Assembly: GCA_950097015.1 (NCBI GenBank)
Contig: CATNEN010000001.1
Coordinates: 25,101,001 to 25,165,000, forward strand
DNA: 64,000 nt
Direction: 5' to 3'
Source: Macrostomum hystrix
Taxonomy: Eukaryota; Platyhelminthes; Macrostomidae
Numbering within the stretch: position 1 is the first letter of the stretch; every line of letters begins with the position of its first letter. The translations under genes and the position numbers were made by a program. Below are positions 1 through 12,000 of this stretch, piece after piece. The notes beneath the pieces were generated by a model that saw nothing but the letters and a program-made list of their open reading frames with translations, did not search any database and was not told the DNA's origin.

Positions 1-3000
1 TGGAGGGGGAGATAAGGAGAGAGTTGGAGGGGGAGATAAGGAGAGAGTTGGAGGGGGGAGATAAGGAGAGAGTTGGAGGGGGAGATAAGGAGAGAGTTGG
101 AGGGGGAGATAAGGAGAGAGTGGGAGAGGGAGATAAGGAGAGAGTTTGAGGGAGGATAAGGAGAGAGTTTGAGGGGGAGATAAGGAGAGAGTTTGAGGGA
201 GATAAGGAGAGAGTTTGAGGGGGAGATAAGGAGAGAGTGGGAGAGGGAGATAAGGAGAAAGTTGGAGGGGGAGATAAGGAGAGAGTTGGAGGGGGAGATA
301 AGGAGAGAGTTGGAGGGGGAGATAAGGAGAGAGTTGGAGGGGGAGATAAGGAGAGATTTCGAGGGGGGATAAGGAGAGAGTGGGAGAGGGAGATAAGGAG
401 AGAGTTGGAGAGAGAGATAAGGAGAGATTTTGAGAGGGGATAAGGAGAGTTGGAGGGGGAGATAAGGAGAGAGTTGGAGGGGGAGATAAGGAGAGAGTTG
501 GAGGGGGAGATAAGGAGAGAGTGGGAGAGGGAGACAAGGAGAGAGTTGGAGGGGGAGATAAGGAGAGAGTTGGAGGGGGAGATAAGGAGAGATTTTGAGG
601 GGGGATAAGGAGAGAGTTGGAGAGAGAGATAAGGAGAGATTTTGAGGGGGGATAAGGAGAGTTGGAGGGGGAGATAAGGAAAGAGTTGGAGGGGGAGATA
701 AGGAGAGATTTCGAGGGGGGATAAGGAGAGAGTGGGAGAGGGAGATAAGGAGAGAGTTGGAGAGAGAGATAAGGAGAGAGTTGGAGGGGGAGATAAGGAG
801 AGTTGGAGGGGGAGATAAGGAGAGAGTTGGAGGGGGAGATAAGGAGAGAGTTGGAGGGGGAGATAAGGAGAGAGTTGGAGGGGGAGATAAGGAGAGAGTT
901 GGAGGGGGAGATAAGGAGAGAGTTGGAGGGGGAGATAAGGAGAGAGTTGGAGGGGGAGATAAGGAGAGATTTTGAGGGGGGATAAGGAGAGTTGGAGGGG
1001 GAGATAAGGAAAGAGTTGGAGGGGGAGATAAGGAGAGAGTTGGAGGGGGAGATAAGGAGAGAGTTGGAGGGGGAGATAAGGAGAGATTTCGAGGGGGGAT
1101 AAGGAGAGAGTGGGAGAGGGAGATAAGGAGAGAGTTGGAGAGAGAGATAAGGACAGATTTTGAGGGGGATAAGGAGAGTTGGAGGGGGAGATAAGGAGAG
1201 AGTTGGAGGGGGAGATAAGGAGAGGGTTGGAGGGGGAGATAAGGAGAGAGTTGGAGGGGGAGATAAGGAGAGATTTTGAGGGGGGATAAGGAGAGTTGGG
1301 GAGATAAGGAAAGAGTTGGAGGGGGAGATAAGGAGAGAGTTGGAGGGGGAGATAAGGAGAGAGTTGGAGGGGGAGATAAGGAGAGATTTCGAGGGGGGAT
1401 AAGGAGAAAGTGGGAGAGGGAGATAAGGAGAGAGTTGGAGAGAGAGATAAGGAGAGATTTTGAGGGGGAGATAAGGAGAGAGTTGGAGGGGGAGATAAGG
1501 AGAGAGTTGGAGGGGGAGATAAGGAGAGAGTTGGAGGGGGAGATAAGGAGAGAGTTGGAGAGAGAGATAAGGAGAGATTTTGAGGGGGGATAAGGAGAGA
1601 GTGGGAGAGGGAGATAAGGAGAGAGTTGGAGAGAGACATAAGGAGAGAGTTGGAGGGGGAGATAAGGAGAGTTGGAGGGGGAGATAAGGAGAGAGTTGGA
1701 GGGGGAGATAAGGAGAGAGTTGGAGGGGGAGATAAGGAGAGAGTTGGAGGGGGAGATAAGGAGAGAGTTGGAGGGGGAGATAAGGAGAGAGTTGGAGGGG
1801 GAGATAAGGAGAGAGTTGGAGGGGGGAGATAAGGAGAGAGTTGGAGGGGGAGATAAGGAGAGAGTTGGAGGGGGAGATAAGGAGAGAGTGGGAGAGGGAG
1901 ATAAGGAGAGAGTTTGAGGGAGGATAAGGAGAGAGTTTGAGGGGGAGATAAGGAGAGAGTTTGAGGGAGATAAGGAGAGAGTTTGAGGGGGAGATAAGGA
2001 GAGAGTGGGAGAGGGAGATAAGGAGAAAGTTGGAGGGGGAGATAAGGAGAGAGTTGGAGGGGGAGATAAGGAGAGAGTTGGAGGGGGAGATAAGGAGAGA
2101 GTTGGAGGGGGAGATAAGGAGAGATTTCGAGGGGGGATAAGGAGAGAGTGGGAGAGGGAGATAAGGAGAGAGTTGGAGAGAGAGATAAGGAGAGATTTTG
2201 AGAGGGGATAAGGAGAGTTGGAGGGGGAGATAAGGAGAGAGTTGGAGGGGGAGATAAGGAGAGAGTTGGAGGGGGAGATAAGGAGAGAGTGGGAGAGGGA
2301 GACAAGGAGAGAGTTGGAGGGGGAGATAAGGAGAGAGTTGGAGGGGGAGATAAGGAGAGATTTTGAGGGGGGATAAGGAGAGAGTTGGAGAGAGAGATAA
2401 GGAGAGATTTTGAGGGGGGATAAGGAGAGTTGGAGGGGGAGATAAGGAAAGAGTTGGAGGGGGAGATAAGGAGAGATTTCGAGGGGGGATAAGGAGAGAG
2501 TGGGAGAGGGAGATAAGGAGAGAGTTGGAGAGAGAGATAAGGAGAGAGTTGGAGGGGGAGATAAGGAGAGTTGGAGGGGGAGATAAGGAGAGAGTTGGAG
2601 GGGGAGATAAGGAGAGAGTTGGAGGGGGAGATAAGGAGAGAGTTGGAGGGGGAGATAAGGAGAGAGTTGGAGGGGGAGATAAGGAGAGAGTTGGAGGGGG
2701 AGATAAGGAGAGAGTTGGAGGGGGAGATAAGGAGAGATTTTGAGGGGGGATAAGGAGAGTTGGAGGGGGAGATAAGGAAAGAGTTGGAGGGGGAGATAAG
2801 GAGAGAGTTGGAGGGGGAGATAAGGAGAGAGTTGGAGGGGGAGATAAGGAGAGATTTCGAGGGGGGATAAGGAGAGAGTGGGAGAGGGAGATAAGGAGAG
2901 AGTTGGAGAGAGAGATAAGGACAGATTTTGAGGGGGATAAGGAGAGTTGGAGGGGGAGATAAGGAGAGAGTTGGAGGGGGAGATAAGGAGAGGGTTGGAG

Positions 3001-6000
3001 GGGGAGATAAGGAGAGAGTTGGAGGGGGAGATAAGGAGAGATTTTGAGGGGGGATAAGGAGAGTTGGAGGGGGAGATAAGGAAAGAGTTGGAGGGGGAGA
3101 TAAGGAGAGAGTTGGAGGGGGAGATAAGGAGAGAGTTGGAGGGGGAGATAAGGAGAGATTTCGAGGGGGGATAAGGAGAAAGTGGGAGAGGGAGATAAGG
3201 AGAGAGTTGGAGAGAGAGATAAGGAGAGATTTTGAGGGGGAGATAAGGAGAGAGTTGGAGGGGGAGATAAGGAGAGAGTTGGAGGGGGAGATAAGGAGAG
3301 AGTTGGAGGGGGAGATAAGGAGAGAGTTGGAGAGAGAGATAAGGAGAGATTTTGAGGGGGGATAAGGAGAGAGTGGGAGAGGGAGATAAGGAGAGAGTTG
3401 GAGAGAGACATAAGGAGAGAGTTGGAGGGGGAGATAAGGAGAGTTGGAGGGGGAGATAAGGAGAGAGTTGGAGGGGGAGATAAGGAGAGAGTTGGAGGGG
3501 GAGATAAGGAGAGAGTTGGAGGGGGAGATAAGGAGAGAGTTGGAGGGGGAGATAAGGAGAGAGTTGGAGGGGGAGATAAGGAGAGAGTTGGAGGGGGGAG
3601 ATAAGGAGAGAGTTGGAGGGGGAGATAAGGAGAGAGTTGGAGGGGGAGATAAGGAGAGAGTGGGAGAGGGAGATAAGGAGAGAGTTTGAGGGAGGATAAG
3701 GAGAGAGTTTGAGGGGGAGATAAGGAGAGAGTTTGAGGGAGATAAGGAGAGAGTTTGAGGGGGAGATAAGGAGAGAGTGGGAGAGGGAGATAAGGAGAAA
3801 GTTGGAGGGGGAGATAAGGAGAGAGTTGGAGGGGGAGATAAGGAGAGAGTTGGAGGGGGAGATAAGGAGAGAGTTGGAGGGGGAGATAAGGAGAGAGTTG
3901 GAGAGAGAGATAAGGAGAGATTTTGAGGGGGGATAAGGAGAGAGTGGGAGAGGGAGATAAGGAGAGAGTTGGAGAGAGACATAAGGAGAGAGTTGGAGGG
4001 GGAGATAAGGAGAGTTGGAGGGGGAGATAAGGAGAGAGTTGGAGGGGGAGATAAGGAGAGAGTTGGAGGGGGAGATAAGGAGAGAGTTGGAGGGGGAGAT
4101 AAGGAGAGAGTTGGAGGGGGAGATAAGGAGAGAGTTGGAGGGGGAGATAAGGAGAGAGTTGGAGGGGGGAGATAAGGAGAGAGTTGGAGGGGGAGATAAG
4201 GAGAGAGTTGGAGGGGGAGATAAGGAGAGAGTGGGAGAGGGAGATAAGGAGAGAGTTTGAGGGAGGATAAGGAGAGAGTTTGAGGGGGAGATAAGGAGAG
4301 AGTTTGAGGGAGATAAGGAGAGAGTTTGAGGGGGAGATAAGGAGAGAGTGGGAGAGGGAGATAAGGAGAAAGTTGGAGGGGGAGATAAGGAGAGAGTTGG
4401 AGGGGGAGATAAGGAGAGAGTTGGAGGGGGAGATAAGGAGAGAGTTGGAGGGGGAGATAAGGAGAGATTTCGAGGGGGGATAAGGAGAGAGTGGGAGAGG
4501 GAGATAAGGAGAGAGTTGGAGAGAGAGATAAGGAGAGATTTTGAGAGGGGATAAGGAGAGTTGGAGGGGGAGATAAGGAGAGAGTTGGAGGGGGAGATAA
4601 GGAGAGAGTTGGAGGGGGAGATAAGGAGAGAGTGGGAGAGGGAGACAAGGAGAGAGTTGGAGGGGGAGATAAGGAGAGAGTTGGAGGGGGAGATAAGGAG
4701 AGATTTTGAGGGGGGATAAGGAGAGAGTTGGAGAGAGAGATAAGGAGAGATTTTGAGGGGGGATAAGGAGAGTTGGAGGGGGAGATAAGGAAAGAGTTGG
4801 AGGGGGAGATAAGGAGAGATTTCGAGGGGGGATAAGGAGAGAGTGGGAGAGGGAGATAAGGAGAGAGTTGGAGAGAGAGATAAGGAGAGAGTTGGAGGGG
4901 GAGATAAGGAGAGTTGGAGGGGGAGATAAGGAGAGAGTTGGAGGGGGAGATAAGGAGAGAGTTGGAGGGGGAGATAAGGAGAGAGTTGGAGGGGGAGATA
5001 AGGAGAGAGTTGGAGGGGGAGATAAGGAGAGAGTTGGAGGGGGAGATAAGGAGAGAGTTGGAGGGGGAGATAAGGAGAGATTTTGAGGGGGGATAAGGAG
5101 AGTTGGAGGGGGAGATAAGGAAAGAGTTGGAGGGGGAGATAAGGAGAGAGTTGGAGGGGGAGATAAGGAGAGAGTTGGAGGGGGAGATAAGGAGAGATTT
5201 CGAGGGGGGATAAGGAGAGAGTGGGAGAGGGAGATAAGGAGAGAGTTGGAGAGAGAGATAAGGACAGATTTTGAGGGGGATAAGGAGAGTTGGAGGGGGA
5301 GATAAGGAGAGAGTTGGAGGGGGAGATAAGGAGAGGGTTGGAGGGGGAGATAAGGAGAGAGTTGGAGGGGGAGATAAGGAGAGATTTTGAGGGGGGATAA
5401 GGAGAGTTGGAGGGGGAGATAAGGAAAGAGTTGGAGGGGGAGATAAGGAGAGAGTTGGAGGGGGAGATAAGGAGAGAGTTGGAGGGGGAGATAAGGAGAG
5501 ATTTCGAGGGGGGATAAGGAGAAAGTGGGAGAGGGAGATAAGGAGAGAGTTGGAGAGAGAGATAAGGAGAGATTTTGAGGGGGAGATAAGGAGAGAGTTG
5601 GAGGGGGAGATAAGGAGAGAGTTGGAGGGGGAGATAAGGAGAGAGTTGGAGGGGGAGATAAGGAGAGAGTTGGATAGAGAGATAAGGAGAGATTTTGAGG
5701 GGGGATAAGGAGAGAGTGGGAGAGGGAGATAAGGAGAGAGTTGGAGAGAGACATAAGGAGAGAGTTGGAGGGGGAGATAAGGAGAGTTGGAGGGGGAGAT
5801 AAGGAGAGAGTTGGAGGGGGAGATAAGGAGAGAGTTGGAGGGGGAGATAAGGAGAGAGTTGGAGGGGGAGATAAGGAGAGAGTTGGAGGGGGAGATAAGG
5901 AGAGAGTTGGAGGGGGAGATAAGGAGAGAGTTGGAGGGGGGAGATAAGGAGAGAGTTGGAGGGGGAGATAAGGAGAGAGTTGGAGGGGGAGATAAGGAGA

Positions 6001-9000
6001 GAGTGGGAGAGGGAGATAAGGAGAGAGTTTGAGGGAGGATAAGGAGAGAGTTTGAGGGGGAGATAAGGAGAGAGTTTGAGGGAGATAAGGAGAGAGTTTG
6101 AGGGGGAGATAAGGAGAGAGTGGGAGAGGGAGATAAGGAGAAAGTTGGAGGGGGAGATAAGGAGAGAGTTGGAGGGGGAGATAAGGAGAGAGTTGGAGGG
6201 GGAGATAAGGAGAGAGTTGGAGGGGGGAGATAAGGAGAGAGTTGGAGGGGGAGATAAGGAGAGAGTTGGAGGGGGAGATAAGGAGAGAGTGGGAGAGGGA
6301 GATAAGGAGAGAGTTTGAGGGAGGATAAGGAGAGAGTTTGAGGGGGAGATAAGGAGAGAGTTTGAGGGAGATAAGGAGAGAGTTTGAGGGGGAGATAAGG
6401 AGAGAGTGGGAGAGGGAGATAAGGAGAAAGTTGGAGGGGGAGATAAGGAGAGAGTTGGAGGGGGAGATAAGGAGAGAGTTGGAGGGGGAGATAAGGAGAG
6501 AGTTGGAGGGGGAGATAAGGAGAGATTTCGAGGGGGGATAAGGAGAGAGTGGGAGAGGGAGATAAGGAGAGAGTTGGAGAGAGAGATAAGGAGAGATTTT
6601 GAGAGGGGATAAGGAGAGTTGGAGGGGTAGATAAGGAGAGAGTTGGAGGGGGAGATAAGGAGAGAGTTGGAGGGGGAGATAAGGAGAGAGTGGGAGAGGG
6701 AGACAAGGAGAGAGTTGGAGGGGGAGATAAGGAGAGAGTTGGAGGGGGAGATAAGGAGAGATTTTGAGGGGGGATAAGGAGAGAGTTGGAGAGAGAGATA
6801 AGGAGAGATTTTGAGGGGGGATAAGGAGAGTTGGAGGGGGAGATAAGGAAAGAGTTGGAGGGGGAGATAAGGAGAGATTTCGAGGGGGGATAAGGAGAGA
6901 GTGGGAGAGGGAGATAAGGAGAGAGTTGGAGAGAGAGATAAGGAGAGAGTTGGAGGGGGAGATAAGGAGAGTTGGAGGGGGAGATAAGGAGAGAGTTGGA
7001 GGGGGAGATAAGGAGAGAGTTGGAGGGGGAGATAAGGAGAGAGTTGGAGGGGGAGATAAGGAGAGAGTTGGAGGGGGAGATAAGGAGAGAGTTGGAGGGG
7101 GAGATAAGGAGAGAGTTGGAGGGGGAGATAAGGAGAGATTTTGAGGGGGGATAAGGAGAGTTGGAGGGGGAGATAAGGAAAGAGTTGGAGGGGGAGATAA
7201 GGAGAGAGTTGGAGGGGGAGATAAGGAGAGAGTTGGAGGGGGAGATAAGGAGAGATTTCGAGGGGGGATAAGGAGAGAGTGGGAGAGGGAGATAAGGAGA
7301 GAGTTGGAGAGAGAGATAAGGACAGATTTTGAGGGGGATAAGGAGAGTTGGAGGGGGAGATAAGGAGAGAGTTGGAGGGGGAGATAAGGAGAGGGTTGGA
7401 GGGGGAGATAAGGAGAGAGTTGGAGGGGGAGATAAGGAGAGATTTTGAGGGGGGATAAGGAGAGTTGGAGGGGGAGATAAGGAAAGAGTTGGAGGGGGAG
7501 ATAAGGAGAGAGTTGGAGGGGGAGATAAGGAGAGAGTTGGAGGGGGAGATAAGGAGAGATTTCGAGGGGGGATAAGGAGAAAGTGGGAGAGGGAGATAAG
7601 GAGAGAGTTGGAGAGAGAGATAAGGAGAGATTTTGAGGGGGAGATAAGGAGAGAGTTGGAGGGGGAGATAAGGAGAGAGTTGGAGGGGGAGATAAGGAGA
7701 GAGTTGGAGGGGGAGATAAGGAGAGAGTTGGAGAGAGAGATAAGGAGAGATTTTGAGGGGGGATAAGGAGAGAGTGGGAGAGGGAGATAAGGAGAGAGTT
7801 GGAGAGAGACATAAGGAGAGAGTTGGAGGGGGAGATAAGGAGAGTTGGAGGGGGAGATAAGGAGAGAGTTGGAGGGGGAGATAAGGAGAGAGTTGGAGGG
7901 GGAGATAAGGAGAGAGTTGGAGGGGGAGATAAGGAGAGAGTTGGAGGGGGAGATAAGGAGAGAGTTGGAGGGGGAGATAAGGAGAGAGTTGGAGGGGGGA
8001 GATAAGGAGAGAGTTGGAGGGGGAGATAAGGAGAGAGTTGGAGGGGGAGATAAGGAGAGAGTGGGAGAGGGAGATAAGGAGAGAGTTTGAGGGAGGATAA
8101 GGAGAGAGTTTGAGGGGGAGATAAGGAGAGAGTTTGAGGGAGATAAGGAGAGAGTTTGAGGGGGAGATAAGGAGAGAGTGGGAGAGGGAGATAAGGAGAA
8201 AGTTGGAGGGGGAGATAAGGAGAGAGTTGGAGGGGGAGATAAGGAGAGAGTTGGAGGGGGAGATAAGGAGAGAGTTGGAGGGGGAGATAAGGAGAGATTT
8301 CGAGGGGGGATAAGGAGAGAGTGGGAGAGGGAGATAAGGAGAGAGTTGGAGAGAGAGATAAGGAGAGATTTTGAGAGGGGATAAGGAGAGTTGGAGGGGG
8401 AGATAAGGAGAGAGTTGGAGGGGGAGATAAGGAGAGAGTTGGAGGGGGAGATAAGGAGAGAGTGGGAGAGGGAGACAAGGAGAGAGTTGGAGGGGGAGAT
8501 AAGGAGAGAGTTGGAGGGGGAGATAAGGAGAGATTTTGAGGGGGGATAAGGAGAGAGTTGGAGAGAGAGATAAGGAGAGATTTTGAGGGGGGATAAGGAG
8601 AGTTGGAGGGGGAGATAAGGAGAGATTTCGAGGGGGGATAAGGAGAGAGTGGGAGAGGGAGATAAGGAGAGAGTTGGAGAGAGAGATAAGGAGAGAGTTG
8701 GAGGGGGAGATAAGGAGAGTTGGAGGGGGAGATAAGGAGAGATTTTGAGGGGGGATAAGGAGAGTTGGAGGGGGAGATAAGGAAAGAGTTGGAGGGGGAG
8801 ATAAGGAGAGAGTTGGAGGGGGAGATAAGGAGAGAGTTGGAGGGGGAGATAAGGAGAGATTTCGAGGGGGGATAAGGAGAGAGTGGGAGAGGGAGATAAG
8901 GAGAGAGTTGGAGAGAGAGATAAGGACAGATTTTGAGGGGGATAAGGAGAGTTGGAGGGGGAGATAAGGATAGAGTTGGAGGGGGAGATAAGGAGAGGGT

Positions 9001-12000
9001 TGGAGGGGGAGATAAGGAGAGAGTTGGAGGGGGAGATAAGGAGAGATTTTGAGGGGGGATAAGGAGAGTTGGAGGGGGAGATAAGGAAAGAGTTGGAGGG
9101 GGAGATAAGGAGAGAGTTGGAGGGGGAGATAAGGAGAGAGTTGGAGGGGGAGATAAGGAGAGATTTCGAGGGGGGATAAGGAGAAAGTGGGAGAGGGAGA
9201 TAAGGAGAGAGTTGGAGAGAGAGATAAGGAGAGATTTTGAGGGGGAGATAAGGAGAGAGTTGGAGGGGGAGATAAGGAGAGAGTTGGAGGGGGAGATAAG
9301 GAGAGAGTTGGAGGGGGAGATAAGGAGAGAGTTGGAGAGAGAGATAAGGAGAGATTTTGAGGGGGGATAAGGAGAGAGTGGGAGAGGGAGATAAGGAGAG
9401 AGTTGGAGAGAGACATAAGGAGAGAGTTGGAGGGGGAGATAAGGAGAGTTGGAGGGGGAGATAAGGAGAGAGTTGGAGGGGGAGATAAGGAGAGAGTTGG
9501 AGGGGGAGATAAGGAGAGAGTTGGAGGGGGAGATAAGGAGAGAGTTGGAGGGGGAGATAAGGAGAGAGTTGGAGGGGGAGATAAGGAGAGAGTTGGAGGG
9601 GGAGATAAGGAGAGATTTCGAGGGGGGATAAGGAGAGAGTGGGAGAGGGAGATAAGGAGAGAGTTGGAGAGAGAGATAAGGAGAGAGTTGGAGGGGGAGA
9701 TAAGGAGAGAGTTGGAGGGGGAGATAAGGAGAGAGTTGGAGGGGGAGATAAGGAGAGAGTTGGAGGGGGAGATAAGGAGAGAGTTGGAGGGGGAGATAAG
9801 GAGAGAGTTGGAGGGGGGATAAGGAGAGTTGGAGGGGGAGATAAGGAAAGAGTTGGAGGGGGAGATAAGGAGAGAGTTGGAGGGGGAGATAAGGAGAGAG
9901 TTGGAGGGGGAGATAAGGAGAGATTTCGAGGGGGGATAAGGAGAGAGTGGGAGAGGGAGATAAGGAGAGAGTTGGAGAGAGAGATAAGGAGAGATTTTGA
10001 GGGGGAGATAAGGAGAGAGTTGGAGGGGGAGATAAGGAGAGAGTTGGAGGGGGAGATAAGGAGAGAGTTGGAGGGGGAGATAAGGAGAGAGTTGGAGAGG
10101 GAGATAAGGAGAGATTTTGAGGGGGGATAAGGAGAGAGTGGGAGAGGGAGATAAGGAGAGAGTTGGAGAGAGACATAAGGAGAGAGTTGGAGGGGGAGAT
10201 AAGGAGAGTTGGAGGGGGAGATAAGGAGAGATTTCGAGGGGGGATAAGGAGAGAGTGGGAGAGGGAGATAAGGAGAGAGTTGGAGAGAGAGATAAGGAGA
10301 GATTTTGAGGGGGGATAAGGAGAGAGTGGGAGAGGGAGATAAGGAGAGAGTTGGAGAGAGACATAAGGAGAGAGTTGGAGGGGGAGATAAGGAGAGTTGG
10401 AGGGGGAGATAAGGAGAGATTTCGAGGGGGATAAGGAGAGAGTGGGAGAGGGAGATAAGGAGAGAGTTGGAGAGAGAGATAAGGAGAGATTTTGAGGGGG
10501 AGATAAGGAGAGAGTTGGAGGGGGAGATAAGGAGAGAGTTGGAGGGGGAGATAAGGAGAGAGTTGGAGGGGGAGATAAGGAGAGATTTCGAGGGGGGATA
10601 AGGAGAGAGTGGGAGAGGGAGATAAGGAGAGAGTTGGAGAGAGAGATAAGGAGAGAGTTGGAGGGGGAGATAAGGAGAGAGTTGGAGGGGGAGATAAGGA
10701 GAGAGTTGGAGGGGGAGATAAGGAGAGAGTTGGAGGGGGAGATAAGGAGAGAGTTGGAGGGGGAGATAAGGAGAGAGTTGGAGAGAGATATAAGGAGAGA
10801 TTTTGAGGGGGGATAAGGAGAGAGTTGGAGGGGGAGATAAGGAGAGAGTTGGAGGGGGAGATAAGGAGAGATTTTGAGGGGGGATAAGGAGAGTTGGAGG
10901 GGGAGATAAGGAAAGAGTTGGAGGGGGAGATAAGGAGAGAGTTGGAGGGGGAAATAAGGAGAGAGTTGGAGGGGGAGATAAGGAGAGAGTTGGAGGGGGA
11001 GATAAGGAGAGAGTTGGAGGGGGAGATAAGGAGAGAGTTGGAGGGGGAGATAAGGAGAGAGTTGGAGGGGGAGATAAGGAGAGATTTTGAGGGGGGATAA
11101 GGAGAGTTGGAGGGGGAGATAAGGAAAGAGTTGGAGGGGGAGATAAGGAGAGAGTTGGAGGGGGAGATAAGGAGAGAGTTGGAGGGGGAGATAAGGAGAG
11201 ATTTTGAGGGGGGATAAGGAGAGTTGGAGGGGGAGATAAGGAGAGTTGGAGGGGGAGATAAGGAGAGAGTTGGAGGGGGAGATAAGGAGAGAGTTGGAGG
11301 GGGAGATAAGGAGAGAGTTGGAGGGGGAGATAAGGAGAGAGTTGGAGGGGGAGATAAGGAGAGAGTTGGAGAGAGAGATAAGGAGAGATTTTGAGGGGGG
11401 ATAAGGAGAGAGTGGGAGAGGGAGATAAGGAGAGAGTTGGAGAGAGACATAAGGAGAGAGTTGGAGGGGGAGATAAGGAGAGTTGGAGGGGGAGATAAGG
11501 AGAGAGTTGGAGGGGGAGATAAGGAGAGAGTTGGAGGCGGAGATAAGGAGAGAGTTGGAGGGGGAGATAAGGAGAGAGTTGGAGGGGGAGATCAGGAGAG
11601 AGTTGGAGGGGGAGATAAGGAGAGAGTTGGAGGGGGAGATAAGGAGAGAGTTGGAGGGGGAGATAAGGAGAGATTTTGAGGGGGGATAAGGAGAGTTGGA
11701 GGGGGAGATAAGGAAAGAGTTGGAGGGGGAGATAAGGAGAGAGTTGGAGGGGGAGATAAGGAGAGAGTTGGAGGGGGAGATAAGGAGAGAGTTGGAGGGG
11801 GAGATAAGGAGAGATTTCGAGGGGGGATAAGGAGAGAGTGGGAGAGGGAGATAAGGAGAGAGTTGGAGAGAGAGATAAGGAGAGATTTTGAGGGGGATAA
11901 GGAGAGTTGGAGGGGGAGATAAGGAGAGAGTTGGAGGGGGAGATAAGGAGAGAGTTGGAGGGGGAGATAAGGAGAGAGTTGGAGGGGGAGATAAGGAGAG

